From: Variovorax sp. KBW07
GTDB taxonomy: Bacteria > Pseudomonadota > Gammaproteobacteria > Burkholderiales > Burkholderiaceae_C
DNA length: 64,000 bases
Assembly: GCF_003852515.1 (NCBI RefSeq)
Contig: NZ_QAJK01000024.1
Coordinates: 6,564 to 70,563, forward strand
Direction: 5' to 3'
The notes under the pieces are model-generated. The model did not search any database and was not told the origin of the DNA. It saw only the letters and a program-made list of their open reading frames with translations. The position numbers were made by a program, and so were the translations under genes. Shown piece after piece: positions 1-8,854 of the stretch (the stretch's first letter is position 1; each line of letters starts with the position of its first letter).

Positions 1-329
1 AATATCTGCGGCAGGTTGGAGTCGGCCTCGCCGAGTTCGATGAGCAGGTCGTACAGCTGCTCGACCGAGGCACCGAGCCCGCCGTACCGGGCTGGCACGC
101 GCAGTGCGCCGAAGCGTTCGGCGTTGAGCCAGGCAACGGGCTCATAGGCCAGCTCGCGATCGTTCTCGCGCTGCGCGGCGTGTTCGGCGATGCGATGGAA
201 GACCGGACGAAAACGCTCGGCGAGCTGCTGCGAGGAGAAGGGGGCCAGGGGCGCCGGGGCCGGGGCCGTAAGAGGACGCGGCCTTGCAGCAGGCGCTGCG
301 ACATCAGGCGTGTCTTGAATGGATGCCAT
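1..329 (-). CDS. Acyl-CoA dehydrogenase family protein, N-terminal part (runs off the left edge)
   Basis: The reverse strand opens at an ATG and stays open to the window edge, so about 109 N-terminal residues are present. An Ala/Pro-rich leader of some 35 residues is followed by helices typical of the N-terminal acyl-CoA dehydrogenase domain, including 'RYGGLGASVEQLYDLL' and 'LGEADSNLPQI'. Members of this fold either oxidise acyl-CoA thioesters or, in the DszC/SfnB branch, act as reduced-flavin monooxygenases in sulfur scavenging. The long leader and the lack of an obvious CoA-site signature in the visible part fit the second branch slightly better, but the catalytic half lies outside the window. 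Family call is fairly safe; substrate unknown. Confidence 0.7.
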   Translation of the reverse strand, partial: MASIQDTPDVAAPAARPRPLTAPAPAPLAPFSSQQLAERFRPVFHRIAEHAAQRENDRELAYEPVAWLNAERFGALRVPARYGGLGASVEQLYDLLIELGEADSNLPQI

Positions 330-466
330 GGAAACCGGGCAGCTGAAGAGCCGCCCGAAAAAAGAGGGACAGGCGCCGACTGTGCCCCCGAGGCGCCTGC
401 CTTGTGAAATACGCTTTTCGAGTTTTCTTATGCCGCGCGACGCATGCGCGTGGCGCGGCCCGCCAC

Positions 467-1612
467 CTATCGCTTGCCGCGCGCGTCCACCGGCCAGATC
501 GCGACCAGCGTGTCGCCCTCGACCACGTGGTAGCTGTCGTGCAGGTTGACCGTCGGGTCGCAATGCGGCGTGACGAACTCGACGCGTGCGCCAAGCGCGG
601 GCCGCGGCCCCGTCGGCAGCATCAGCTTGCCGTGCTCGTCGCCGAAGAAGGCGTAGCGGCTCGCGGGATCGACGCCATCCGCCACCAGCGGCACGCCCGC
701 GTCGGTCGAAAAGCACTTGCTGCCGCCATCGACCGTTACCCAGTCCGCGGCGTTGGTGCTGACCACGGCCGTCTGCACCCGCAGCGAAACCTCGAAGGGC
801 GAGGGCTGGTCGCCGTTGGCGAGCACGCGCGAATATTCGGCGTCCATGAACACATACGAGCCGGCCTGCAGTTCGGTGAATGCGTTCTCCTGCGAGTCGA
901 GGTCGTGCGTGCCGGTGCCGGCGCCGGTGACGATCTCGAAGTCGATGCCTTGCGCCTTGGCGGCGGCGACGATGCCCGCCACCGTCTCGCGCAGGCCCGC
1001 TGCCGCCGCGCTACGCTTGTCGCGCTCGACGATGTGCTGCAGGTTGCCCGCATAGGCCTGCAGGCCGCGCAACCGAAGGCGGGGCTCGGCCATCACCAGC
1101 GCCACCAGTTCGAGCACCTGTGCCTGGGTGGCGGCACCGGTGCGGTTGTAGCCGGCGCCGTAGTCGACCAGCACGTCGAGCGGATGCGACAGCGCGCCGG
1201 CGGCCTGCGCCAGGTCGGCCAGGTTGCGCGGGTGGTCGACCACCACCATCACGTCGCCGGGGCGGGCGCGCTGCGCGAGCTTCACCAGCCGCGCGATCTT
1301 GCTCGGCGTGACGGCCGGCGAGGTGATCAGCACGCCGGGGATGCCGCCTTCGACCATGATTTCCGCTTCGCCCAGCGTGACGCAGCTCACGCCGATCGCA
1401 CCGGCCGCCACCTGGCGCCGCGCGATCTCTACCGACTTGTGCGTCTTCACGTGCGGGCGCAGCCCGATGCCGCGCGCCTTGGCGAAGGCGGCCATGCGTT
1501 CGATGTTGCGCGTCATCGCGGGCAGGTCGATCAGGAGGGCGGGCGTGTCGAGCAGCTGGCGGCCGCCGGGAACGCCGATCAGCGGCGCGTTGACTTGCGA
1601 TTCAGTGGGCAT
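467..1612 (-). CDS. D-threonine aldolase / D-3-hydroxyaspartate aldolase-type PLP enzyme
   Basis: A 381-residue protein of the fold-type III alanine-racemase-like PLP family. The N-terminal barrel carries 'RPHVKTHKS', whose first lysine (about K56) is the expected Schiff-base residue. Near the C-terminus 'TPHCDPTVN' supplies the His-x-Asp pair (about H350 and D352) that binds the divalent metal in D-threonine aldolase and D-3-hydroxyaspartate aldolase. The related D-serine dehydratases use His-x-Cys, so aldolase chemistry (D-threonine or a D-3-hydroxy acid to glycine plus aldehyde) is favoured over dehydration. It is probably cytosolic, as there is no signal peptide. Length is normal for the family. 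The exact substrate cannot be read from sequence. Confidence 0.85.
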   Translation of the reverse strand: MPTESQVNAPLIGVPGGRQLLDTPALLIDLPAMTRNIERMAAFAKARGIGLRPHVKTHKSVEIARRQVAAGAIGVSCVTLGEAEIMVEGGIPGVLITSPAVTPSKIARLVKLAQRARPGDVMVVVDHPRNLADLAQAAGALSHPLDVLVDYGAGYNRTGAATQAQVLELVALVMAEPRLRLRGLQAYAGNLQHIVERDKRSAAAAGLRETVAGIVAAAKAQGIDFEIVTGAGTGTHDLDSQENAFTELQAGSYVFMDAEYSRVLANGDQPSPFEVSLRVQTAVVSTNAADWVTVDGGSKCFSTDAGVPLVADGVDPASRYAFFGDEHGKLMLPTGPRPALGARVEFVTPHCDPTVNLHDSYHVVEGDTLVAIWPVDARGKR

Positions 1613-1741
1613 GAAAAAGAGCCTTGGTTCTTTGGGAATGAAGGTGCGGCGCAGGACGCGCGGAATGGCGAAATGATCGCATTGAACTGGCGTCGCCGGC
1701 CCGAAGCCGCGGATGCGCTTCGAAGGCGCCGTGCCGTTCGG

Positions 1742-2029
1742 CTAGCGGGTGCCGCGTCGGCGCAAGGCGACCCACCAGAGCACCGCGGCGTTGACGGCCC
1801 AGCCGCCTGTCAGCACCAGCAGGGCTGTTTGCGCGACACCCGGCGCCAGGTCGAGCGTCAACAAGCCCAGCGACCACGGAAGCCCGCCGAGGATGGCGAG
1901 CACCATCGCCGCTTCGCTTTCCGGTGCGGCGATGCAGGCCAGCAGGCAGGCCACGCCGGTGACCGTGTACACGAGCGCAGCCGCGTGCCATCTGGACGGA
2001 AAGAGCGGCCGTGGATGCGCGGTGTGCAT
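1742..2029 (-). CDS. Small hypothetical membrane protein
   Basis: A 95-residue protein with two or three hydrophobic segments: roughly residues 15-35 ('AAALVYTVTGVACLLACIA'), 42-60 and 66-88. It ends in a basic tail (RRRGTR), which suggests an inner-membrane protein with a cytoplasmic C-terminus. It is read in the same direction as the aldolase-like gene, 129 bp upstream of it. No family recognised. The hydrophobic pattern and good reading-frame composition support a real gene, but no function can be given. Confidence 0.6.
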   Translation of the reverse strand: MHTAHPRPLFPSRWHAAALVYTVTGVACLLACIAAPESEAAMVLAILGGLPWSLGLLTLDLAPGVAQTALLVLTGGWAVNAAVLWWVALRRRGTR

Positions 2030-2156
2030 GCGGTCATCATGGCTGAATGCGGCCCAACCGATGAAGGCGCAGAGCCCATCAGCGCGTAATTTTTTGCCGA
2101 GTGTTGCGTCACGGCTCTTTCTTGAGCCTGTAACGCGAGGCGGCCACCATGCGCGG

Positions 2157-2426
2157 ATGGCTGGTCAACTTATCTCTATCGCCCTGACTGTCGAGCAACA
2201 CGATGCCGGGGACTATTTCTGGGTGCTGCTGGAGTCGTTCGACAACTCCATGGAGTTCGAGCCGCTCATGGAAGCGGCCACCGGCTTTGCCACCTATGTG
2301 GATGCCCTGCAGGCCGGCTATGTCGTGCTGCGAGGGTTGTCGGACGACCTGAAGGTGGGCCCTCGCGAAGAAGACGAAGACCCGGTCGCAATGACCGAAG
2401 AGAGCGGCGTGGGCGACGCCGACTGA
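2157..2426 (+). CDS. Small conserved-looking hypothetical protein
   Basis: An 89-residue acidic protein. The frame is open far upstream, but the ATG before 'AGQLISIALTVEQHD' is the first one where the sequence looks coding. The central part ('WVLLESFDNSMEFEPLMEA') is predicted alpha/beta and the last 25 residues are rich in Asp and Glu. No signal peptide, membrane segment or catalytic motif is visible. It converges with the GAF gene, with 12 bp between the two stop codons. Function unknown. Confidence 0.6.
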   Translation: MAGQLISIALTVEQHDAGDYFWVLLESFDNSMEFEPLMEAATGFATYVDALQAGYVVLRGLSDDLKVGPREEDEDPVAMTEESGVGDAD

Positions 2427-2438
2427 GGCTTTCGCGCG

Positions 2439-3092
2439 CTACTTCAGGTAGGGCGGAATCACCTGGGCGATGGCCTTCAGGTGCGCGAACTCCACGTCGC
2501 TCAAAGGCTGCTCCTGCACATCGAAATGGCATAGCGTGCCCAGCAGGGAACCGTTTTCTCCAGGGACCGGCACGCCGTGATAGGCGACCATCACCCCCTT
2601 GTACGGGTGGCCGTTCAGCCGGTCGTCGTTGCCGGAGTTGCTGGTCAGGAACATGCCATCGCGAAGAACGAACTGGCAGAAGCTCGTGCCGATCGGGACT
2701 TCCATGAGGTATTCGGGGCGGGTTTCACCTGCCTTGTCCGCGAGCGCGACGTTGCGCAGCAGTTCGCCTTCGAGGCGATACACCGCCGTGTAGCGATGGG
2801 TGACGCGCCGGTTGAGCTGCTCGAGCGCGGCCGTCAATCCCTCGCGCTTGCACAGGTCCGCGAACGCCAGTGCGGCCTCGCTTGGCGCGGCGTCTTCCTG
2901 GCGGGTGACGAGTTGCAGGTAGAGCCGCTCCAGTTCGTGTTCCCACGCCGTGCCCGCCTGCAGCAGCGCCAGGTCCGCCGCGCGCTGGTCTTCCACGTTC
3001 CCCGAATCGGCAGGCGACGTGGGGTAAGGGCGCATCGCGACCCCGGCTGCCCGTAGGGCTTGTTCTTTTTGCAGGCGAGATAGCACGATCAT
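2439..3092 (-). CDS. GAF domain-containing protein
   Basis: A 217-residue soluble protein. The C-terminal 130 residues form a GAF-like sensory domain with the usual core: 'GTSFCQFVLRDGMFLTSN' in the middle and 'LLGTLCHFDVQEQPLSDVE' near the end. The N-terminal 80 residues are mainly helical. There is no attached output domain, so it may act as a small-molecule or redox sensor partner. The start at 'MIVLSRLQKEQ' was chosen because the open frame upstream runs antisense-like through the adjacent HIT gene. The ligand is unknown. Confidence 0.75.
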   Translation of the reverse strand: MIVLSRLQKEQALRAAGVAMRPYPTSPADSGNVEDQRAADLALLQAGTAWEHELERLYLQLVTRQEDAAPSEAALAFADLCKREGLTAALEQLNRRVTHRYTAVYRLEGELLRNVALADKAGETRPEYLMEVPIGTSFCQFVLRDGMFLTSNSGNDDRLNGHPYKGVMVAYHGVPVPGENGSLLGTLCHFDVQEQPLSDVEFAHLKAIAQVIPPYLK

Positions 3093-3228
3093 GCGGGGCT
3101 CCGTTGGGAGCCAGAGTCTAGACCGTTTGCCGTACCTAGCCTGTTCAAAGGGCGCACGGATGGAAGGGCGCTTCGTGGATGGCGAATGACCTCGACAGGG
3201 CGCCACAGGGCGCCATCGGGGCCTTGCC

Positions 3229-3675
3229 TCAGGTCGCCGACATGGCCGCGCGCAGGCGCTGCGCATAGCCTTGCAGCACATCCGCCGCAGGCTCCTTGCG
3301 TGGCCAGGTGAGCGCGATGCCGTCGTTCGCGTGGCGCGGCACCACGTGCATGTGAAAGTGAAACACGGTCTGGTCGCCCTCGCGGCCATTGGCCTGGAAC
3401 AGCGTGAGGCCCGGAGGATCGAAGGTGTCGCGCACCGCGCGCGCCACTTCCTGCGCCGTCTGCGCCACGGCGGCGGCTTCCTCAGGCGTGATGTCGAAGA
3501 ACGTGGCCGCATGCCGCCTGGTGGCCACCAGCACGTGGCCAGGGTTGACCTGGCCGATGTCCATGAAGGCGATGGTCAGTTCGTCTTCATGCACGCGCGC
3601 GGCGGGAATGTCGCCCGCCACCAGCCGGCAGAAGATGCACTGTCCAGGCGGGGAGGTGTCGACGAACATGGGCAT
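3229..3675 (-). CDS. HIT family nucleotide hydrolase/transferase
   Basis: A 148-residue histidine-triad protein. Residues 106-110 read 'HFHMH', the His-x-His-x-His core whose middle histidine is the nucleophile attacking the alpha-phosphate of the nucleotide substrate; 'VVPRH' follows. Near the N-terminus 'CIFCRLVAGDIPAARV' gives the CxxC pair common in Hint-type members and the following strand of the fold. Such proteins hydrolyse nucleoside phosphoramidates or dinucleoside polyphosphates. It is in the same direction as the GAF gene, 136 bp upstream, but a shared role is not evident. Confidence 0.9.
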   Translation of the reverse strand: MPMFVDTSPPGQCIFCRLVAGDIPAARVHEDELTIAFMDIGQVNPGHVLVATRRHAATFFDITPEEAAAVAQTAQEVARAVRDTFDPPGLTLFQANGREGDQTVFHFHMHVVPRHANDGIALTWPRKEPAADVLQGYAQRLRAAMSAT

Positions 3676-3922
3676 GGGCGGAGTCTCCTGCAGATGGTTT
3701 GGCGCTGATGTGGGGCGCTGGTGTGTTCATGATACGGACCAGTTGCCATGCCTGTGGGACGGACGCAAGCGACCGGGGTGGCGGCTGCGCGCTACAACTT
3801 GGCGTGTACGCAGAAGCGCTGAATCCACGCCGGTGAGATGCTGGAAAAGGGGCGAGCAACTGTCCACGGACAGCTCGCCGCCACACACCTTTCCATCGCT
3901 TTTTCTCATCAGGAAGTCGGCA

Positions 3923-4306
3923 ATGCTGATCGATGCATCACGTTCACCGCTCGTGTTTCTCAGGACGCAGGGGCAATCCAATATTTCCGTGGAGGAGCAG
4001 CTTCAGCAACTCCTCGACAAAGGGCAGCGGTTCGTGCTGATCACCGACCACTCGCAGGACGATCACCACGACGAGACGCCCGGGGAGCGAAAGCAGAAGG
4101 CGCTCTTCTTCAAGAGGGTCAAGGACCAGATGCGCGTGTTGTGCCGGGGCATGATCGTTCTCGAAGGGGACAAGTCCACCCCTGCGCCAATGCGGCTGGC
4201 GGCAGCCACCGCAAGCAAGGCTTTCGGCTTCACGGTGGCGTTCGTGTCCAGCGAGGACGAGGCGATCCGGAAGGGCGAGTCGCTGTTGGCTGGGCAGGGC
4301 AACTGA
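3923..4306 (+). CDS. Hypothetical protein, 127 residues
   Basis: No family recognised. The start chosen is the ATG of 'MLIDASRSPLVFLRTQGQ'; the frame is open further upstream but looks non-coding there. Features seen are a His/Asp-rich turn ('ITDHSQDDHHDE', about residues 41-52), a basic helix ('KQKALFFKRVKDQMRVL') and a C-terminal alpha/beta part ('AFGFTVAFVSSEDEAIRKGE') that suggests a small Rossmann-like fold. It stands alone between the HIT gene and the convergent receptor gene. The acidic/histidine turn could bind metal, which is only a guess. Confidence 0.6.
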   Translation: MLIDASRSPLVFLRTQGQSNISVEEQLQQLLDKGQRFVLITDHSQDDHHDETPGERKQKALFFKRVKDQMRVLCRGMIVLEGDKSTPAPMRLAAATASKAFGFTVAFVSSEDEAIRKGESLLAGQGN

Positions 4307-4351
4307 AACGGACCAGGCCCTGCGATGGCAATGCGCTTGCGCCGCCGGGAC

Positions 4352-4376
4352 GAAAAAATACCCGCCGAGGCGGGTA
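4352..4376 (-). terminator. Rho-independent terminator of the Fiu-like receptor gene
   Basis: Read on the reverse strand, the stem TACCCGCC pairs with GGCGGGTA and is followed at once by six T residues. It starts about 50 bp after the receptor stop codon at 4427, the expected place for its terminator. Confidence 0.8.
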
Positions 4377-4426
4377 CTGCACAAGCCGTCGAAGGGCATC
4401 GCGATGGTGCGATGCCCGGTGCGGCG

Positions 4427-6793
4427 TCAGAACGTGAAGCTGCCCGTCAACGAAGCCGAGCGGCCGGCGCCCACGGTCGCGTAGTGCGACGCGTACGCCT
4501 TGTCGAAGTAGTACTTGTTGGTCAGGTTCTGGATGTTCAGTTGCAGGCTGAAGTTCTTGTTGACCACATAGCTCACCATGGCGTCGTACTTCACGTACGA
4601 CGGGATCCACTTGGTGTTGTTGACGTTGCCGTACTGCTTGCCCATGTACGTCGCGCCGCCGCCGATCGTCAGGCCCGGCATGACGGTGTAGGTGGTCCAG
4701 AGCGTTGCGCTGTTCTTCGGCGTGTTCGGGAAGAAGTTGCCGTTGAACGGCGACGGGGCGCCGGTGGCCGTGTAGCCGTTGTCCGTGACCTTGGCGTTCA
4801 GGTGCGTGAAGCCGCCGAAGACCTGCCAGTCGCGCGTGATGCTGCCGGCCGCGCCGAACTCGATGCCTTCCACGCGCTTCTTGCCGATGTTCTGCGTCGT
4901 GCCGTCGGCGGCGGTGGTGCGGGCATTGTTCATGTCCGTGCGGAAGATCGCCGAGGTCAGGACCAGGCGGCGGTCCAGCACTTCCCACTTGGTGCCGACC
5001 TCGAAGCTGCGGCTGTCTTGCGGCTTCAGGTTGCGGATGGCGGCGGAGATGCCGTCCGCGCCGTCGCCACCGTCGGTGCCGGGCGGCGTCGACGAGGTGC
5101 CGTACGACACGTAGATGCTGCCGTTGGGCGCCGGCTTGTAGACCAGGCCGACCTGGTAGTTCACGAACGATGCCTTGTTCGCCAGTTCGATGCTGGGCAC
5201 GAGGCCGCGCACCGGCACCGCCAGGCTGGTCGAGCCGGTGGGCGCCAGGCTCGGCACGGCTGCCGTGGTGGCGATCGGCGTGAAGTACGCGGGCGTGAGC
5301 GCGCTGGTCTTGTAGTCGTCCCAGCGCAGGCCGAGGTTCAGCGACCACTGCGGGTTGAATTCGATCGTGTCGAACGCGTAGAGCGAGGTGGTCCGCGTCT
5401 TCACGCTGGTCACGGCAGGGGAGGGCGTGATGCTGCCCGTCCACGGGTCGTACGGCGTCGGCGCAAAGGCCGAGGTGCAATTGAAGTCGCTGCGAATGCC
5501 CGAGCCCACCGCGCAGTTGAGTGCGCCGGCCGGTGCTCCGGCGACGGTGGCGCGCGGATAGCTCTCGAAGCCTGTCTTGGCGTTCTGCTGGAACAGGTAG
5601 CTGGCCTTGGTGGTGGCTTCCTTGCCGAGTTCGAGGCCGGCGACAAAGCTGTGCTTGATGCCGGCGGTTTCGAACTTGCCCGCCAGGCTGGTCTGGTTGA
5701 CCAGCGATTCGGAGTCGGACACGCGGCTGTTGGGCCGGCGCCAGACGGTACCGTTCAGCAGGAAGTTGCCGCGGCTGTCGTCCGGCTGCGTCCAGATGTA
5801 GTCGTTGGTCGACTTGCTGGAGCGCGTGACGTTGCGCAGCACCAGGCCACCGCCGAAGTCGTGCTTCACGTCGACCGTGCCGGCATCGACCTTGGTGCGC
5901 TGGAAGTCGCGATTGACCACGCCGTAGTAGGTGCCACGCGGCACCACGATGGGCTGGCCGTCACCGTTGAGCAACTGGTTGACGCCGGAGCTGAACGGGT
6001 TGTTGTACGGGATGCCCGAGTCGGGCAGGTCGTCCGATTCGTAGTGGTAGTAGCTCAGCGTGACCTGGGTCGGCGTGCCCATGCCGATGGTCACGCTCGG
6101 TGCCACGCCCCAGCGCTTGACGTTGACCGGACCGCGGCCGGCGACGTCCGACTTGAAGTTCATCACGTTCAGGCGGGCCGCGACGCTGTCGGAGAGCTTG
6201 CGGTTGATGTCCAGCGTCTGGCGCTGGTAGGAATCGGTGCCCAGGCCGATGCTGCCGCTGAAGAAGTTCTCGGCCTGCGGTGCCTTGCTGATGATGTTGA
6301 CCGAGCCGCCGGCCGAGCCGCGGCCGCCGAACGCTGAACTGGGGCCCTTGACGACCTCGACCGATTCGACGTTGAAGATTTCGCGCGTCTGCGCGGCGCC
6401 ATCGCGCACGCCGTCCACGTAGGTGTCGCTTTGCGAGTCGAAGCCGCGAATGAAGGGGCGGTCGCCGACGGGGTTGCCGCCTTCGCCGGCGCCGAAGGTG
6501 ATGCCGGGCGTGGTGCGCAGCGCATCGACCAGCGTGGTCGCGCCGGTCTGGCGAATGACTTCCTGGGGAATGACCGTGACCGACTTGGGCGTGTCCAGCA
6601 GCGGGGCGGTGAACTTCGGTGAGGAGGACTTCTCGACCTTGAAGTCGGTCGTGGCTTCGACGCGAACTTCGTTCAGGGTGCTTTGGGCTTGAGCCGTCAT
6701 GGAGGCGCCGAGCGCGACCAGTGCGGCGGTGGTAGCCGTGCGGCTGGAAAAGTATCGCGCAGGCGAGTGCTTGCGACTTTTGATGTGGGTCAT
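4427..6793 (-). CDS. TonB-dependent siderophore receptor, Fiu-like
   Basis: A 788-residue outer-membrane receptor. A basic start plus a hydrophobic stretch ending 'SMTAQAQ' is the signal peptide. The plug domain has 'LDTPKSVTVIPQEVIRQTG', 'RPFIRGFDSQSDTYVDGVRD' and 'VEVVKGPSSAFGGRGSAGG', the typical catecholate-type plug motifs, followed by the long 22-strand barrel region ending in a terminal phenylalanine ('SLTGSFTF'). There is no N-terminal STN domain, so it transports but should not signal to a sigma factor. It is divergent from the FecI gene, with two Fur-box-like sites between them. The start was placed at 'MTHIKSRKHS' because it gives a clean signal peptide. Ferric catecholate is the likely substrate, by family resemblance only. 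Confidence 0.9.
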   Translation of the reverse strand: MTHIKSRKHSPARYFSSRTATTAALVALGASMTAQAQSTLNEVRVEATTDFKVEKSSSPKFTAPLLDTPKSVTVIPQEVIRQTGATTLVDALRTTPGITFGAGEGGNPVGDRPFIRGFDSQSDTYVDGVRDGAAQTREIFNVESVEVVKGPSSAFGGRGSAGGSVNIISKAPQAENFFSGSIGLGTDSYQRQTLDINRKLSDSVAARLNVMNFKSDVAGRGPVNVKRWGVAPSVTIGMGTPTQVTLSYYHYESDDLPDSGIPYNNPFSSGVNQLLNGDGQPIVVPRGTYYGVVNRDFQRTKVDAGTVDVKHDFGGGLVLRNVTRSSKSTNDYIWTQPDDSRGNFLLNGTVWRRPNSRVSDSESLVNQTSLAGKFETAGIKHSFVAGLELGKEATTKASYLFQQNAKTGFESYPRATVAGAPAGALNCAVGSGIRSDFNCTSAFAPTPYDPWTGSITPSPAVTSVKTRTTSLYAFDTIEFNPQWSLNLGLRWDDYKTSALTPAYFTPIATTAAVPSLAPTGSTSLAVPVRGLVPSIELANKASFVNYQVGLVYKPAPNGSIYVSYGTSSTPPGTDGGDGADGISAAIRNLKPQDSRSFEVGTKWEVLDRRLVLTSAIFRTDMNNARTTAADGTTQNIGKKRVEGIEFGAAGSITRDWQVFGGFTHLNAKVTDNGYTATGAPSPFNGNFFPNTPKNSATLWTTYTVMPGLTIGGGATYMGKQYGNVNNTKWIPSYVKYDAMVSYVVNKNFSLQLNIQNLTNKYYFDKAYASHYATVGAGRSASLTGSFTF

Positions 6794-6902
6794 GGTGCTC
6801 CGGATTGCTGAATGAACCGTTCCAAGGCGGTTTCTTTTTTGCGCCGATTGCTCGTACAAGACAGTTCGGTGACTGTTACGAATGTATTAACGACGCAGCA
6901 CG

Positions 6903-6921
6903 AATGATAATGACTCGCAAT
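6903..6921. promoter_or_regulatory. Fur-box-like operator A
   Basis: AATGATAATGACTCGCAAT matches 16 of 19 positions of the site at 7126-7144 and has the TGAT...ATCA dyad expected of a Fur site when extended two bases to the right. It lies 110 bp upstream of the Fiu-like receptor start on the reverse strand. Confidence 0.65.
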
Positions 6922-7125
6922 CAATGTATTGATCAGCTTTACAGTTCGTTTGCAAAGACTTTGGAACTTTGTCGCGGCGGGGCGACACATGGCGCGCGGC
7001 TTGCGCGGGCGGAAATTCGCGCAAGCTCGCTGCGAAGCGCTCGCTGCCAGAGATGGCGTGCAGGGGGAGGGTGACCGTGCCGGAGCTTCGAGCAGCTTCT
7101 GCGCATTTCGAAACCATTGGCTTAC

Positions 7126-7144
7126 AATGAGAACGATTCGCAAT
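7126..7144. promoter_or_regulatory. Fur-box-like operator B before the FecI gene
   Basis: AATGAGAACGATTCGCAAT is close to known betaproteobacterial Fur boxes (GAGAA...TTC-type dyad) and differs at two positions from the site before the second Fiu-like receptor. It ends 28 bp before the sigma-factor start codon, so Fur with iron bound would block the sigma/anti-sigma genes. Confidence 0.75.
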
Positions 7145-7172
7145 CAGTTTGGCGGTCGCGCAGCACGTTCTC

Positions 7173-7682
7173 ATGCCCTCTTCCGAAGCTTCCATCCGCC
7201 TCGTGAACACGCTTTACAGCGACCACCAGCCATGGCTGCTGGACATGCTGCGCCGCAAGCTCGGCAATGTGGACAACGCGGCCGATCTGGCGCAGGACAC
7301 GTTCGCGCGCATCCTTTCTTCCAATGAAGCGGGACCGCTGCGCGAGCCGCGCGCCTACCTGACGACGGTGGCCGGGCGTATCGCCGCCCAGTATTTCCGC
7401 CGCCTCGCCCTGGAGCGCACGTACCTCGAAGCCATTGCGCATCTTCCTGAAGCCGTCAGCCCGTCGCCCGAAACGCGCCTGCTGGTGCTCGAGGCCCTGG
7501 CAGCGGTGAGTCGCGTGCTCGACGGCCTCAAGCCGCACGTGCGAGAGATCTTCCTGATGGCGCAACTCGACGGCCTGACCTACCCGCAGATCGCTTCGCA
7601 GCTCGAGGTGTCCGTCAACGTCGTGCAGAAGGCGATGGTGAAGGCGTACCGCCACTGCTACGACGCCGTGTATGGGGATTGA
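7173..7682 (+). CDS. ECF sigma factor, FecI family (iron starvation sigma)
   Basis: A 169-residue sigma-70 family protein with region 2 ('NAADLAQDTFARIL', 'LREPRAYLTTVAGRIAAQYFRR') and region 4 ('LMAQLDGLTYPQIASQLEVSVNVVQKAMVKAY', quoted only as positions about 128-160 for the helix-turn-helix). It would direct RNA polymerase to the downstream receptor promoter when its FecR partner signals. The ATG at 'PSSEASIRLVNTLY' is preferred over an upstream TTG that lies inside the Fur box. Its end overlaps the FecR start by 11 bp, which implies translational coupling. Confidence 0.9.
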   Translation: MPSSEASIRLVNTLYSDHQPWLLDMLRRKLGNVDNAADLAQDTFARILSSNEAGPLREPRAYLTTVAGRIAAQYFRRLALERTYLEAIAHLPEAVSPSPETRLLVLEALAAVSRVLDGLKPHVREIFLMAQLDGLTYPQIASQLEVSVNVVQKAMVKAYRHCYDAVYGD

Positions 7683-8709
7683 ATCCGGCACCCGCGTCGA
7701 ACGCCTGGTGTTCCGGCCGGCCGCCGACGCACCCCGACCGATCGATCCCGCCATCGTCGACCAGGCGCTGGCCTGGCTGGTGAAGATCCAGTCCGGCAGC
7801 GCGTCGGCCTGCGACAGCGATGCCTGCGACTGTTGGCGCCAGTTGCACCCAGACCACGAGCGCGCGTGGCTGCGCCTGTGCGGACTGGGCCGCGATCTGC
7901 GCGAAGGCACCAGCGCCGTGGCACCGCAAATCGCCCGCTCGACCTTGCGCGGCGTGGACCGCCAGCAACGCCGGTGGGCGCTCAAGGCCGTCGCCGGCCT
8001 GGGTGTCGGCGCATGGGCCGCCTGGTCGATGCGGCACGACATCGCCTCGTTGCGCGCCGACCACCGCACCGTGGCCGGCGAGCGGCGACTTGTCGTGCTG
8101 GCCGATGGCACGCAGGTCATGCTGAACACGCGCACGGCGATCGACGTGCGCATCGACGCGTCAACGCGCACGCTGCGGCTGCTGGGCGGCGAGATCATGG
8201 TGACCACCGCCAGGGATGCCGCGCAGCGCCCGTTCGTCGTGCTCGGACGCGACGGCCGCATCGTGCCCATCGGTACGCGCTTCGTCGTGCGCGAGTTCGA
8301 TGGCGATGGCCTCGGTGGCCACGCTGGCGAAAGCACCGAAGTGACCGTCCTCGAAGGCGCGGTGGACGTCAGCGCGGGCGAGCGTTCGCAGGTCACCCGC
8401 GTGTCCGCTGGCAGCCGTGTCCGCTACGGCGCGGCCAGCGTCGGCACCCCGGCGCGTCTGGACGAAAGCGCCGCGGCCTGGGCTGACGGCAGCCTGGTGG
8501 TCGAGCGCATGAGGCTGGCCGATTTCCTTGCCGAGCTGGGCCGCTATCGCGGCGGCGTGCTGCGCTGCGACCCCGCGGTAGCCGGCGTGCTCGTGAGCGG
8601 GTCCTTTCCGCTGGCCGACACCGATGCGGTGCTCGCCATGCTGGAAGAAACGCTGCCCGTCAGGCGCACATCCCTGAGCCGCTACTGGGTCACGGTCTCG
8701 GCCCGATAG
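7672..8709 (+). CDS. FecR family sigma-factor regulator
   Basis: A 345-residue transmembrane regulator that relays receptor occupancy to the FecI partner. The N-terminal 85 residues are the cytoplasmic sigma-binding part (DUF4880-like: 'QALAWLVKIQSGSAS', 'HPDHERAWLRL'). A short hydrophobic stretch at about 104-120 crosses the membrane. The periplasmic FecR domain follows ('GERRLVVLADGTQVMLNT', 'RPFVVLGRDGRIVPIGT'). The last 65 residues ('LADFLAELGRYRGGVL ... VSGSFPLAD') look like the STN fold found in the receptor itself. Its start codon lies inside the end of the sigma gene. Confidence 0.9.
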   Translation: MGIESGTRVERLVFRPAADAPRPIDPAIVDQALAWLVKIQSGSASACDSDACDCWRQLHPDHERAWLRLCGLGRDLREGTSAVAPQIARSTLRGVDRQQRRWALKAVAGLGVGAWAAWSMRHDIASLRADHRTVAGERRLVVLADGTQVMLNTRTAIDVRIDASTRTLRLLGGEIMVTTARDAAQRPFVVLGRDGRIVPIGTRFVVREFDGDGLGGHAGESTEVTVLEGAVDVSAGERSQVTRVSAGSRVRYGAASVGTPARLDESAAAWADGSLVVERMRLADFLAELGRYRGGVLRCDPAVAGVLVSGSFPLADTDAVLAMLEETLPVRRTSLSRYWVTVSAR

Positions 8710-8740
8710 GAAAGAGGCTTCAACGAGGCATGCTGAAAAA

Positions 8741-8765
8741 AAACCTGCCGGAAAGTGGCAGGTTT
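8741..8765. terminator. Hairpin between fecR and its receptor gene
   Basis: AAACCTGCC and GGCAGGTTT form a 9-bp perfect stem with a seven-base loop, preceded by a run of A and followed by only three T. It may be a weak terminator or attenuator that separates low-level regulator expression from receptor expression; on the reverse strand the A-run gives a better T tract, but no gene reads that way here. Confidence 0.45.
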
Positions 8766-8854
8766 CGGAATCTCGTGCATCAACGAAGACAGGTACCGCG
8801 AAAAACAAAGAGCGGTGCGACCTTTCTTTCCATCGATCACAGAGAGCTTTTCAC

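Noticed and set aside
404-2089. A 561-codon plus-strand open frame
   Set aside because: It lies antisense to the aldolase-like and small membrane-protein genes, is full of His/Arg/Gly/Ala typical of GC-rich shadow frames, and matches no family.
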